A stretch of 64,000 nucleotides of DNA from Pirellulales bacterium (GTDB lineage: Bacteria > Planctomycetota > Planctomycetia > Pirellulales > Lacipirellulaceae): contig JAHBXQ010000002.1 of assembly GCA_019636345.1 (NCBI GenBank), forward strand, positions 620,001 through 684,000. Direction: 5' to 3'. Shown here piece after piece: positions 9,927-16,705 of this stretch. Each line of letters starts with the position of its first letter. Positions within the stretch are counted from its first letter, which is position 1. The position numbers and the translations under genes were made by a program. A model generated the notes under the pieces. It had not been told where the DNA came from and searched no databases. It was given only the letters and a program-made list of their open reading frames with translations.

Positions 9927-11186
9927 TTGAAGTCCTTGACCGCAGCATCTCCCCGCCCCGTTGAGCTCGCCGCCACGCGCGTCATGCAGCGCTGCGAGGA
10001 ACTGGCGCTTTGCACGGAAGAGCCGGGCCGCGTCACGCGCCGGTATCTCTGTCCCGCGATTCGCGAGGTCCACGCCCTGATCGAGCGGTGGATGACCGAC
10101 GCGGGGATGACGGTCCGCGTCGACGCCGCAGGAAACATCGTCGGCCGTCGCCCCGGGCCGCCCGGCGCCAAGACGCTGCTCGTCGGCTCGCACCTCGATT
10201 CGGTCCCCAATGGCGGCAAGTACGACGGCGTACTCGGCGTGGTCCTGGCGATCGAGGCAGTTGCGCATCTTGCCGATGCGTTGCTTCCGTTTCACGTCGA
10301 CGTGATCGGTTTCAGCGAAGAGGAAGGCGTGCGGTTCGCGCAGCCGTACTTGGGGAGCGCCGCGGTTGCCGGCGTGTTCGACCCCGCTTGGCTCGAGCGG
10401 CGCGATGGCGCCGGCGCGACGCTTCGCCAGGCGATCACAACATATGGCCTCGATCCCGCCGAACTGCCGGCCGCAGCGTACCCGATTGACGCGGTGCTGG
10501 GGTACCTCGAACCTCACCTGGAACAGGGCCCCGTGCTCGAGGCTGCAGGTCGTTCGGTGGGGGTCGTCACCGGTATTGCGGGGCAGAGCCGGCTGCGGGT
10601 CGTCTTCCGGGGCAAGGCCGACCATGCCGGCACGACGCCGATGGACTTGCGGCACGACGCGCTGGCGGCGGCAGCCGAGTTGGTGCTCGAGACGAACCGG
10701 CTGGCCCGCGCGACCCCCGAGCTGAGAGCGACGGTCGGCTTCATCCGCGCCGAGCCAAACGCCTCGAACGTCGTCCCCGCGCGGGTCGAATTGTCGCTCG
10801 ACGTGCGGCATCTCGACGACGAGGTGCGCGAGGCCGCCGTCGATGCGCTGATCGCCTGCGGCGAGCAGATCGCGCACCGCGGGCTGGTGCGATTCGAGGT
10901 CGTCGATCGTCACGGCCACGCCGCGACGCGCGTCGATCCGCGGCTGTGCGAACTGCTGCGGCAAGCCTGCTGCGAGTGCGGGTACGATCCGCCGGCCTTG
11001 CCCAGCGGCGCCGGACACGACGCGGTGGTCTTGGCAAAGCGGTTTCCAACGGCGATGCTGTTTCTGCGTCATCCCGGCGGCGTGAGCCACCATCCCGACG
11101 AACGGGCCGACGTCGCCGACGTCGCCGCGGCGATCTTGGTGCTCCGTCGTTTCATCCTCAACTTGGCCGCCGCGCCGCTCGCATGA
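9927..11186 (+). CDS. allC: Allantoate amidohydrolase (M20 family)
   Basis: Binuclear metal amidohydrolase of the M20/AllC family, expected to convert allantoate to ureidoglycine, CO2 and ammonia. Family motifs: VGSHLDSVPNGGKYDGVLGV (first metal ligands and bridging Asp), FSEEEGVRFAQPYLGS (catalytic Glu pair), EPHLEQGPVLE (metal-binding His), VFRGKADHAGTTPM (dimerisation domain), and SGAGHDAV and GGVSHHPDE near the C-terminus. The start is uncertain: TTG at 9927 gives 419 residues, TTG at 9843 would add 28, and ATG at 9984 would cut into the conserved first helix. The stop overlaps the next start as ATGA. A second M20 enzyme lies two genes downstream; this copy is called the allantoate enzyme because it resembles AllC more closely, while the other resembles ureidoglycolate amidohydrolase. 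Confidence 0.85.
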   Translation: MKSLTAASPRPVELAATRVMQRCEELALCTEEPGRVTRRYLCPAIREVHALIERWMTDAGMTVRVDAAGNIVGRRPGPPGAKTLLVGSHLDSVPNGGKYDGVLGVVLAIEAVAHLADALLPFHVDVIGFSEEEGVRFAQPYLGSAAVAGVFDPAWLERRDGAGATLRQAITTYGLDPAELPAAAYPIDAVLGYLEPHLEQGPVLEAAGRSVGVVTGIAGQSRLRVVFRGKADHAGTTPMDLRHDALAAAAELVLETNRLARATPELRATVGFIRAEPNASNVVPARVELSLDVRHLDDEVREAAVDALIACGEQIAHRGLVRFEVVDRHGHAATRVDPRLCELLRQACCECGYDPPALPSGAGHDAVVLAKRFPTAMLFLRHPGGVSHHPDERADVADVAAAILVLRRFILNLAAAPLA

Positions 11187-11941
11187 ACCAGATCGCCTTC
11201 CCCTTCGGCTCGACACGAACCCGCGTCGCCGCGGATCATGCCCTGATTGCGCCCGACGGATACGTGGTCTCGCCGATCGTTGGATGGGACGCTGCCGAAG
11301 GGGTCGTGCAGATCAGCCCAGCGATGGGCGCTGGGCCGCGGTCGCCGAGGTTCTGCCAGTACTTGGTCCACGCCAAGCCCGGGGTCAGCTCGCTCCCCCT
11401 GCCGGTCGACCTGCAGCGGTTCGTCTACGTCTTGGAGGGGGAAGTCGAAGCGGCCGGCCAGACGCTCGGCGCCGCTCACTATGCGTATTTCCCGCCGGGC
11501 TCGACCGATGTCGTCCACTGCCGCGGCGAGGGAAAACTGCTGGTGTTCGAGAAACCGTACGTCCCGCTCCCCGGCGTCGCGCCGCCCCCGCGGGTGATCG
11601 GCGCCGTCGCCGACGCCCCGTGCGAACCGTTCCTGGGCGACCCCGACGCGATGCTCGCTACGCTGTTGCCGATCGCGCCGGCGTTCGACATGGCAGTCAA
11701 CGTGTTCACCTATCAGCCTGGCGCGACGTTGCCGTTCGTCGAGACCCACGTCATGGAGCACGGGTTGTACATGTCGGCAGGGCAGGGGGTTTACCGACTC
11801 GGCGAGTCGTGGCGCCCCGTGCAGAAGGGCGACGTTATCTGGATGGCCGCCTACTGCCCGCAGTGGTTCGTGGCGATGGGCAAAGAGCCGGCCCAGTACA
11901 TCTACTACAAGGACATTCATCGGAGCCCGCTCGCGCCATGA
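11183..11941 (+). CDS. allE: (S)-ureidoglycine aminohydrolase (bicupin)
   Basis: Mn2+-dependent bicupin that hydrolyses (S)-ureidoglycine to (S)-ureidoglycolate and ammonia, 252 residues, a typical length. Two cupin domains are visible: about 40-125 (RFVYVLEGEVEAAGQ) and about 170-245. The second carries the metal set expected for this family: Glu187, His189 and His193 in FVETHVMEHG, plus Gln227 in CPQWF. Both ends overlap neighbours by 4 bases (ATGA), which fixes the start and indicates translational coupling between the two M20 amidohydrolases. Its place between allantoate hydrolysis and ureidoglycolate hydrolysis follows the order of the reactions. Confidence 0.92.
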   Translation: MNQIAFPFGSTRTRVAADHALIAPDGYVVSPIVGWDAAEGVVQISPAMGAGPRSPRFCQYLVHAKPGVSSLPLPVDLQRFVYVLEGEVEAAGQTLGAAHYAYFPPGSTDVVHCRGEGKLLVFEKPYVPLPGVAPPPRVIGAVADAPCEPFLGDPDAMLATLLPIAPAFDMAVNVFTYQPGATLPFVETHVMEHGLYMSAGQGVYRLGESWRPVQKGDVIWMAAYCPQWFVAMGKEPAQYIYYKDIHRSPLAP

Positions 11942-13191
11942 ATCTCCAGAGGGTGGAAGTCGACGCGGCCCGACTGATCGGCGAGTTGGAATCGCTTGCC
12001 CGGTTCAGCGCCTGTCCCGAGCCCCCGCCGGCGGTGACGCGGGTCGTCTTCACGCCGACCGATCTCGCGGCGCGGAAGTACCTGCGCGGGTTGTACGAGG
12101 CGGCGGGACTGACGGTGCGCGTCGACCCGATCGGCAACACCTTCGCCCGGTGGCAGGGAACGGACCCCGCCGCGGCCGTCGTCGGCACGGGATCTCATTG
12201 CGACGCAATCCTCCACGCCGGCATGTACGACGGCACGGTCGGCGTGCTCGGCGCCCTGGAAGCGATCCGCGCCTTGCAGGCGGCGGGCTTCCGGCCGCGG
12301 CGTTCGATTGAACTGGTGATGTTCACCTCGGAGGAGCCGACACGCTTCGGCGTCGGCTGCACGGGGAGCCGGATGATGGCGGGCCAGCTCGACGGCTCCA
12401 AGCTCGCGATGCTCCGCGACGAGGACGAGATTGACTACGACGCCGCCCGCACCACGGCGGGGTTTGGCGGCTCGCTCGATGACGCCCGTTTGCCCGCGGG
12501 GTACTACGACGCGTTCGTCGAACTGCACATCGAGCAGGGCCCCGAGCTTGAGGCCGCGGAGTTGCCGATCGGCGTCGTCACGGCGATCGCCGCTCCCGCC
12601 CAGTTTCGGATCACGATCGTCGGCGAGGGAGGCCACGCCGGCGGGATGCTGATGCCGCGCCGCAGGGACGCCCTCTGCGCAGCGGCGGAGTTGACGCTGG
12701 CGATCGAGCGGATTGCTCGCGGCAGCGCCAGCCCCGACCTCGTGGCCACCGTCGGCCGGATGCACGTCCACCCGGGGGCAGTCAACTCGATCCCGTCGCG
12801 GGTCGAGCTGACGCTCGACCTGCGCGACATTGCGCTGGCGACGCGGCAAGCGGCGCTCGCAGCGATCCGCGCCGAAGCGGACGCGATTGCGTGCCGCCGC
12901 AGCGTCAGCGTCGCTGTCGAAACCGTGAATGCCGACCCGCCGGCGACGTGCGACCCACGGATTGTCGCGGCGGTCGAGAACGCCTGCACGCAACTCGGGC
13001 ACGCTTGGCAGCGGATGATCAGCCGGGCTTACCACGACTCGTTGTTCATCGCCCAGGTCGCCCCGACCGGGATGATCTTCATCCCCTGCCGCGGCGGCGT
13101 TTCGCATCGGCCGGACGAGTTCAGCACGCCGGAGCAAATCGCCGCGGGAGCGGCGACGCTCGCGCTGACCCTCGCCGAACTGGCGAGCTGA
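11938..13191 (+). CDS. Ureidoglycolate amidohydrolase-like M20 hydrolase
   Basis: M20 family metal hydrolase of 417 residues, probably ureidoglycolate amidohydrolase (ureidoglycolate to glyoxylate, CO2 and 2 NH3), the last step of the plant-type ureide route. Seen: VGTGSHCDAILHAGMYDGTV (metal His and bridging Asp), FTSEEPTRFGVGCTGSRMM (catalytic Glu pair), ELHIEQGPELE, GEGGHAGGMLMPRRRDAL, ISRAYHDSLF and CRGGVSHRPDE. The SEEPTRFGVGCTGSR signature, in place of SEEEGVRF with PYLGS in the gene two before it, is what I expect of the ureidoglycolate branch and argues against a second copy of AllC. An N-carbamoyl amino acid hydrolase remains possible. It overlaps the preceding gene by ATGA and is last in this three-gene operon. 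Confidence 0.8.
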   Translation: MNLQRVEVDAARLIGELESLARFSACPEPPPAVTRVVFTPTDLAARKYLRGLYEAAGLTVRVDPIGNTFARWQGTDPAAAVVGTGSHCDAILHAGMYDGTVGVLGALEAIRALQAAGFRPRRSIELVMFTSEEPTRFGVGCTGSRMMAGQLDGSKLAMLRDEDEIDYDAARTTAGFGGSLDDARLPAGYYDAFVELHIEQGPELEAAELPIGVVTAIAAPAQFRITIVGEGGHAGGMLMPRRRDALCAAAELTLAIERIARGSASPDLVATVGRMHVHPGAVNSIPSRVELTLDLRDIALATRQAALAAIRAEADAIACRRSVSVAVETVNADPPATCDPRIVAAVENACTQLGHAWQRMISRAYHDSLFIAQVAPTGMIFIPCRGGVSHRPDEFSTPEQIAAGAATLALTLAELAS

Positions 13192-13298
13192 CCGGTGGAC
13201 GCGGCTTCGTCCCCCGACAGGAGCCGCACGGCGCTCGCCGCGGGTGCGACGGATGAACCCGGAGGCCCGCGGCCCATGCCATGCCTTGGGACAGAGCA

Positions 13299-14156
13299 CT
13301 ATGTGCGTGTCACCGTCCCCGTGATCCAGCCGAACGGTTCGTCGGTCGCCACGAACACTTCGTTTTCGTTCGGTCGATCGCCGGGAACCAGCCGGGCGAG
13401 CAGGTGGTGCTTGTTGGGCATCGTGAGCGTGATCGCCGCGACTGCCTCGCACGCGTCGAGCGCCGCTTGGCCCATAAGCATCAACGTCTCTTGGACGCTC
13501 TTGCTGTAATGATCGATGAACCGTTTGAGGAGCGCCAGGCGCACGGCCTCCCGTGCTTGGGCGTAGTCAACGGCCGCCTCGGGGGCGTAGTCCCAACGGG
13601 CGGTCAACTCGGTCGCAAAGATCCGATCGGCCGTGTCGGGGAGCGTCCGGTATTCGTCGCGGTGGAAGTTTTCGAACCCCGTCTCGGTCGTCTTGGCGAT
13701 CACCAGCCCCTCGATCCCCGCCGAGACGCGCACCGGTTCGCCCCGCCGAGTCGTGACGACCGCGGTCGGGGTCTCGCCGTCGCTCCCCGAGAACGCGTGG
13801 GGACAGTCGAGCAGCCGATGCCAACGATGCTCAAGGAGGGTCGCCTTAGCCTGCGACACGTGGGCGTATTTCTTGATGAAGTGGGACGCCAGCGCCGTCC
13901 CGAACGATTCGATCGAGTCGAACGGGTCGTCCTTGGCGACTGCGTAGACGGTGTTCTTGCACGTGTCGGTGGCGACGACCTGCGTGTTGTCCCCCGCGGT
14001 GTACGCCGCGGCGAAATCCCCTTCCAGTTCGACGTCGACCGCGGCTTCGATGAACTCGTGCCGTTCCGTGTTCGGAGGCCCTTGGCGGGGGCGCTTGATC
14101 TTGCTCACTCGGACGCGGTGCTTGCCATAGGAGTTGTAGGTGAGTCGTACGCTCAT
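13299..14156 (-). CDS. Urate oxidase (uricase)
   Basis: Cofactor-free urate oxidase (urate + O2 to 5-hydroxyisourate and H2O2), 285 residues, a normal length. The T-fold signatures and active-site set are visible: Lys12 in SYGKHRV, Thr63/Asp64 in VVATDTCKNTVYAVAK, Gln222 in KSVQETL, and Asn248/His250 in LTMPNKHH, matching the Lys-Thr-His triad and the Gln and Asn that hold urate. The gene is on the minus strand, tail to tail with the amidohydrolase operon and divergent (151 bp) from the allantoinase gene. The C-terminus ends in TVTRT without a clear peroxisomal or export signal, so a cytoplasmic location is expected. Confidence 0.95.
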   Translation of the reverse strand: MSVRLTYNSYGKHRVRVSKIKRPRQGPPNTERHEFIEAAVDVELEGDFAAAYTAGDNTQVVATDTCKNTVYAVAKDDPFDSIESFGTALASHFIKKYAHVSQAKATLLEHRWHRLLDCPHAFSGSDGETPTAVVTTRRGEPVRVSAGIEGLVIAKTTETGFENFHRDEYRTLPDTADRIFATELTARWDYAPEAAVDYAQAREAVRLALLKRFIDHYSKSVQETLMLMGQAALDACEAVAAITLTMPNKHHLLARLVPGDRPNENEVFVATDEPFGWITGTVTRT

Positions 14157-14307
14157 TCAGTCCAACCTTCGCTCGGGATCGCTATGGGAAGAAGCCGCCC
14201 GCGGGTAAGATAGCACACCTCGCGGCGAGGCTGTAGCGCTGGGGCCGACGCTTCGCCCGTTGAGCGAATTCGCACATCCGCGCACTTTGACGACGCCACG
14301 CCGCACC

Positions 14308-15684
14308 ATGAACGACGATTCGGATGACGACGCCCGCGATGACGACCAACTCGGCGAAGCGTACGAATACGATGACGGGGACGAAGTCGCAGCAGGCGAA
14401 GAGGACGAGTTGGTTCTGAGCAGTTCGCGCGTCGTCTTGCCCGACGGCGAACGCCCCGCGACGATCGTCGTCCGCGACGGCGTCATCGCGGCGATCGAGC
14501 CGTACGGCCCCAAGCGGGGGATCGACTTCGGCAGTCGCGCGCTGCTGCCGGGGCTTGTCGATCCTCACGTCCATCTCAACGAACCGGGGCGGACCGAGTG
14601 GGAAGGATTCGCCTCCGGCACGGCCGCGGCCGCCGCCGGGGGGGTGACCACGGTCGTCGACATGCCGCTGAATTCCTCGCCCGTGACGACGACCGTCGCG
14701 GCTCTGGCGGTCAAACGGTCTGCGTCCGCGGGGCAGTTGTTCGTCGACGTGGCGTTCCACGCGGGGCTCGTCCCCGGCAACATCGGCGAGATCCTTCCGC
14801 TCCTCGACGCGGGAGTCCGCGGCGTGAAGGCGTTCTTGTGCCACAGCGGGATCGACGAGTTCCCCGCGGCGACGCGCGCTGAACTTGAGGCCGCGATGCC
14901 GCTGCTCGCCGAGCGCGGCGTGCCGCTGCTCGCCCATGCCGAGATCGCGACGCCGCAGCCGCCGCTCGCCGATCCGCGACGCTATGCGGACTACCTCGCC
15001 TCCCGGCCGCCGGAGTTCGAACGCAGGGCGATCGAGCTGTTGGTCGACCTGTGCCGCAAGACGGGCTGCCGGACGCACGTCGTGCATCTTGCCGACGCCG
15101 ACTGCCTGCCGTTGTTGGCCGACGCGAAGCGCGAAGGGCTGCCGCTGACCGTCGAGACGAGTCCGCATTATCTCTGCTTCGCGGCAGAGGAGATTGCCGA
15201 CGGGGCGACGGAGTTCAAGTGTGCCCCTCCGATTCGCTCTGCCGACAATCGCGAGCGGCTGTGGCAGGGCCTGCGCGACGGCGTGATCGATCTCGTGGCG
15301 AGCGATCACTCTCCCTGTCCGCCGACGATGAAGGCGCGCGACTCGGGGCGGTTCGACGAGGCGTGGGGAGGGATCAGCTCGTTGCAACTGGGGTTGCCGA
15401 TTATGGCGACCGAAGCGACACGCCGCGGGTTCGCGCTGGGCGACGTCGTTCGCTGGATGAGCGAGGCGCCAGGGCGATTGGCCGGCGTCGCGACGGGGCT
15501 CCGCGTCGGCGCCCCCGCCAACATCGTCGTCTTCGCCGCGGATCGGCAGTGGGACGTCGACGGGGCCGCGCTCGAACACCGTCATCCGCTCACTCCCTAC
15601 CACGGCCGGCGACTCCACGGGGTTGTGCAGAACACGTTCCTCCGCGGCACGCTGACCGGCATTCCCCGAGGACGCTGCGTATGA
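14308..15684 (+). CDS. allB: Allantoinase with acidic N-terminal extension
   Basis: Amidohydrolase-superfamily allantoinase (allantoin to allantoate), 458 residues. Metal and catalytic residues are in place: His87 and His89 in DPHVHLNEPGR, the lysine to be carboxylated at Lys174 in GVKAFLCHSG, His210 in LLAHAE, His260 in THVVHL, and Asp333 in ASDHSPC. A dihydroorotase or hydantoinase is less likely because the context is complete for urate breakdown. The first 34 residues are unusual: 18 are Asp or Glu, and they precede the beta-strand where related enzymes begin. I start at the ATG at 14308; a TTG at 14260 would only lengthen the extension. Its stop overlaps the next gene as ATGA. Confidence 0.92.
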   Translation: MNDDSDDDARDDDQLGEAYEYDDGDEVAAGEEDELVLSSSRVVLPDGERPATIVVRDGVIAAIEPYGPKRGIDFGSRALLPGLVDPHVHLNEPGRTEWEGFASGTAAAAAGGVTTVVDMPLNSSPVTTTVAALAVKRSASAGQLFVDVAFHAGLVPGNIGEILPLLDAGVRGVKAFLCHSGIDEFPAATRAELEAAMPLLAERGVPLLAHAEIATPQPPLADPRRYADYLASRPPEFERRAIELLVDLCRKTGCRTHVVHLADADCLPLLADAKREGLPLTVETSPHYLCFAAEEIADGATEFKCAPPIRSADNRERLWQGLRDGVIDLVASDHSPCPPTMKARDSGRFDEAWGGISSLQLGLPIMATEATRRGFALGDVVRWMSEAPGRLAGVATGLRVGAPANIVVFAADRQWDVDGAALEHRHPLTPYHGRRLHGVVQNTFLRGTLTGIPRGRCV

Positions 15685-16202
15685 GTCCCGAGTCCGTCGC
15701 CGCTCTCAACGCCGCCGACCCCGCCGCGGTCGCCGAGGAGTTTCGCAAGTGCTGCGGCGCCGAGGCGTGGATCCGCGCGATGACTGCTCGCCGCCCGTTT
15801 GCCGGTGCGGCGACAATCCACGCCGCCGCGGACGAGTGTTTCGACCAGTTGGCCGACGCCGATTGGTTGGAAGCGTTCGCGTGCCACCCCAAGATCGGCG
15901 ACATGAGCTCGCTGCGGATGAAGTTCGCCGGCAACGACCGCTGGAGCCGAGGCGAACAAGCCGGCGTCGACGCGGCGAGCGAGGATGTGATCCAAGCCCT
16001 GGCCGCGGGGAACGAGGCGTACTTGGCGCGGTTCGGCTATATATTCATCGTCTGCGCCACGGGGAAGAACGCCGCCGAGATGCTCGCGATCCTCGAGGGG
16101 CGACTCCAGAACGACCCGAACGACGAACTCCCGATCGCCGCGGCCGAACAACGGAAGATTACGCACCTGCGATTGGATAAACTTGGCTCCAGCCCCAGAT
16201 GA
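15681..16202 (+). CDS. 2-oxo-4-hydroxy-4-carboxy-5-ureidoimidazoline (OHCU) decarboxylase
   Basis: Decarboxylates OHCU to (S)-allantoin, the third step after uricase and hydroxyisourate hydrolase. The 173-residue all-helical protein has the catalytic His69 in CHPKIGDM, preceded by an acidic LADADWLEAFA helix, and the family segment YLARFGYIFIVCATGKNAAEML with a following LQNDPNDEL. Its start overlaps the allantoinase stop (ATGA), and hydroxyisourate hydrolase follows 63 bases after its stop, so the three are probably one transcript. In some bacteria this domain is fused to allantoinase or to the hydrolase; here the three are separate. Confidence 0.93.
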   Translation: MSPESVAALNAADPAAVAEEFRKCCGAEAWIRAMTARRPFAGAATIHAAADECFDQLADADWLEAFACHPKIGDMSSLRMKFAGNDRWSRGEQAGVDAASEDVIQALAAGNEAYLARFGYIFIVCATGKNAAEMLAILEGRLQNDPNDELPIAAAEQRKITHLRLDKLGSSPR

Positions 16203-16265
16203 GCCGCATCGCCTCGGCCTACGTAGCCTGTGACCTCTGCCTCTGCCCCCGCCTCTCCCTCAGCC

Positions 16266-16607
16266 ATGATCACGATCACGACGCACGTTCTCGATACGTC
16301 CTTGGGAAAGCCTGCCGCCGGGGTGCTCGTGGCACTGCAGGCGGTCGAGCCGACCGGCGTCCGCACGCTGTCGGCCGCGACGACCGACGCCGATGGTCGC
16401 GTGAAGCTGTGGCCCGGGCTGGACGACGGCGTCGCTCCGGGCTCGTTGCGGCTTGTCTTCGCGACGGGCGACTATTTCATCGCGACTGGCCGCGAGGCGT
16501 TCTTCCCGGCGGTGACGATCGATTTCCACCCCGCCGCCGACGATCAGCATTACCACGTGCCGCTCTTGTTGTCGCCGTTCGGGTATTCGACTTACCGCGG
16601 GAGCTGA
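16266..16607 (+). CDS. 5-hydroxyisourate hydrolase
   Basis: Transthyretin-related protein of 113 residues that hydrolyses 5-hydroxyisourate to OHCU. Both diagnostic ends are present: THVLDTSLGKPA at the N-terminus with catalytic His7, and the C-terminal tetrapeptide YRGS (HYHVPLLLSPFGYSTYRGS). The ATG at 16266 is chosen because the family begins at this beta-strand; a GTG at 16230 would add a Ser/Ala/Pro-rich leader. It has no signal peptide. It is the last gene of the allantoinase operon and is followed by a perfect hairpin at 16647. Confidence 0.95.
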   Translation: MITITTHVLDTSLGKPAAGVLVALQAVEPTGVRTLSAATTDADGRVKLWPGLDDGVAPGSLRLVFATGDYFIATGREAFFPAVTIDFHPAADDQHYHVPLLLSPFGYSTYRGS

Positions 16608-16646
16608 AGCCCCCGGGAGTGCGAGGCTCGCGGGTCGTCAAGCAAG

Positions 16647-16670
16647 AACAGGGGGCTTTCGCCCCCTGTT
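16647..16670. terminator. Hairpin between convergent genes, probable bidirectional terminator
   Basis: A perfect 10-bp stem (AACAGGGGGC / GCCCCCTGTT) with a TTTC loop lies 39 bases after the hydroxyisourate hydrolase stop and 36 bases before the stop of the convergent minus-strand gene. The downstream T content is poor on both strands, so termination is inferred from stem strength and position. Confidence 0.5.
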
Positions 16671-16705
16671 CGCTCATTCAAGTTTTCGCGACGGTTTGCA
16701 GCGGC

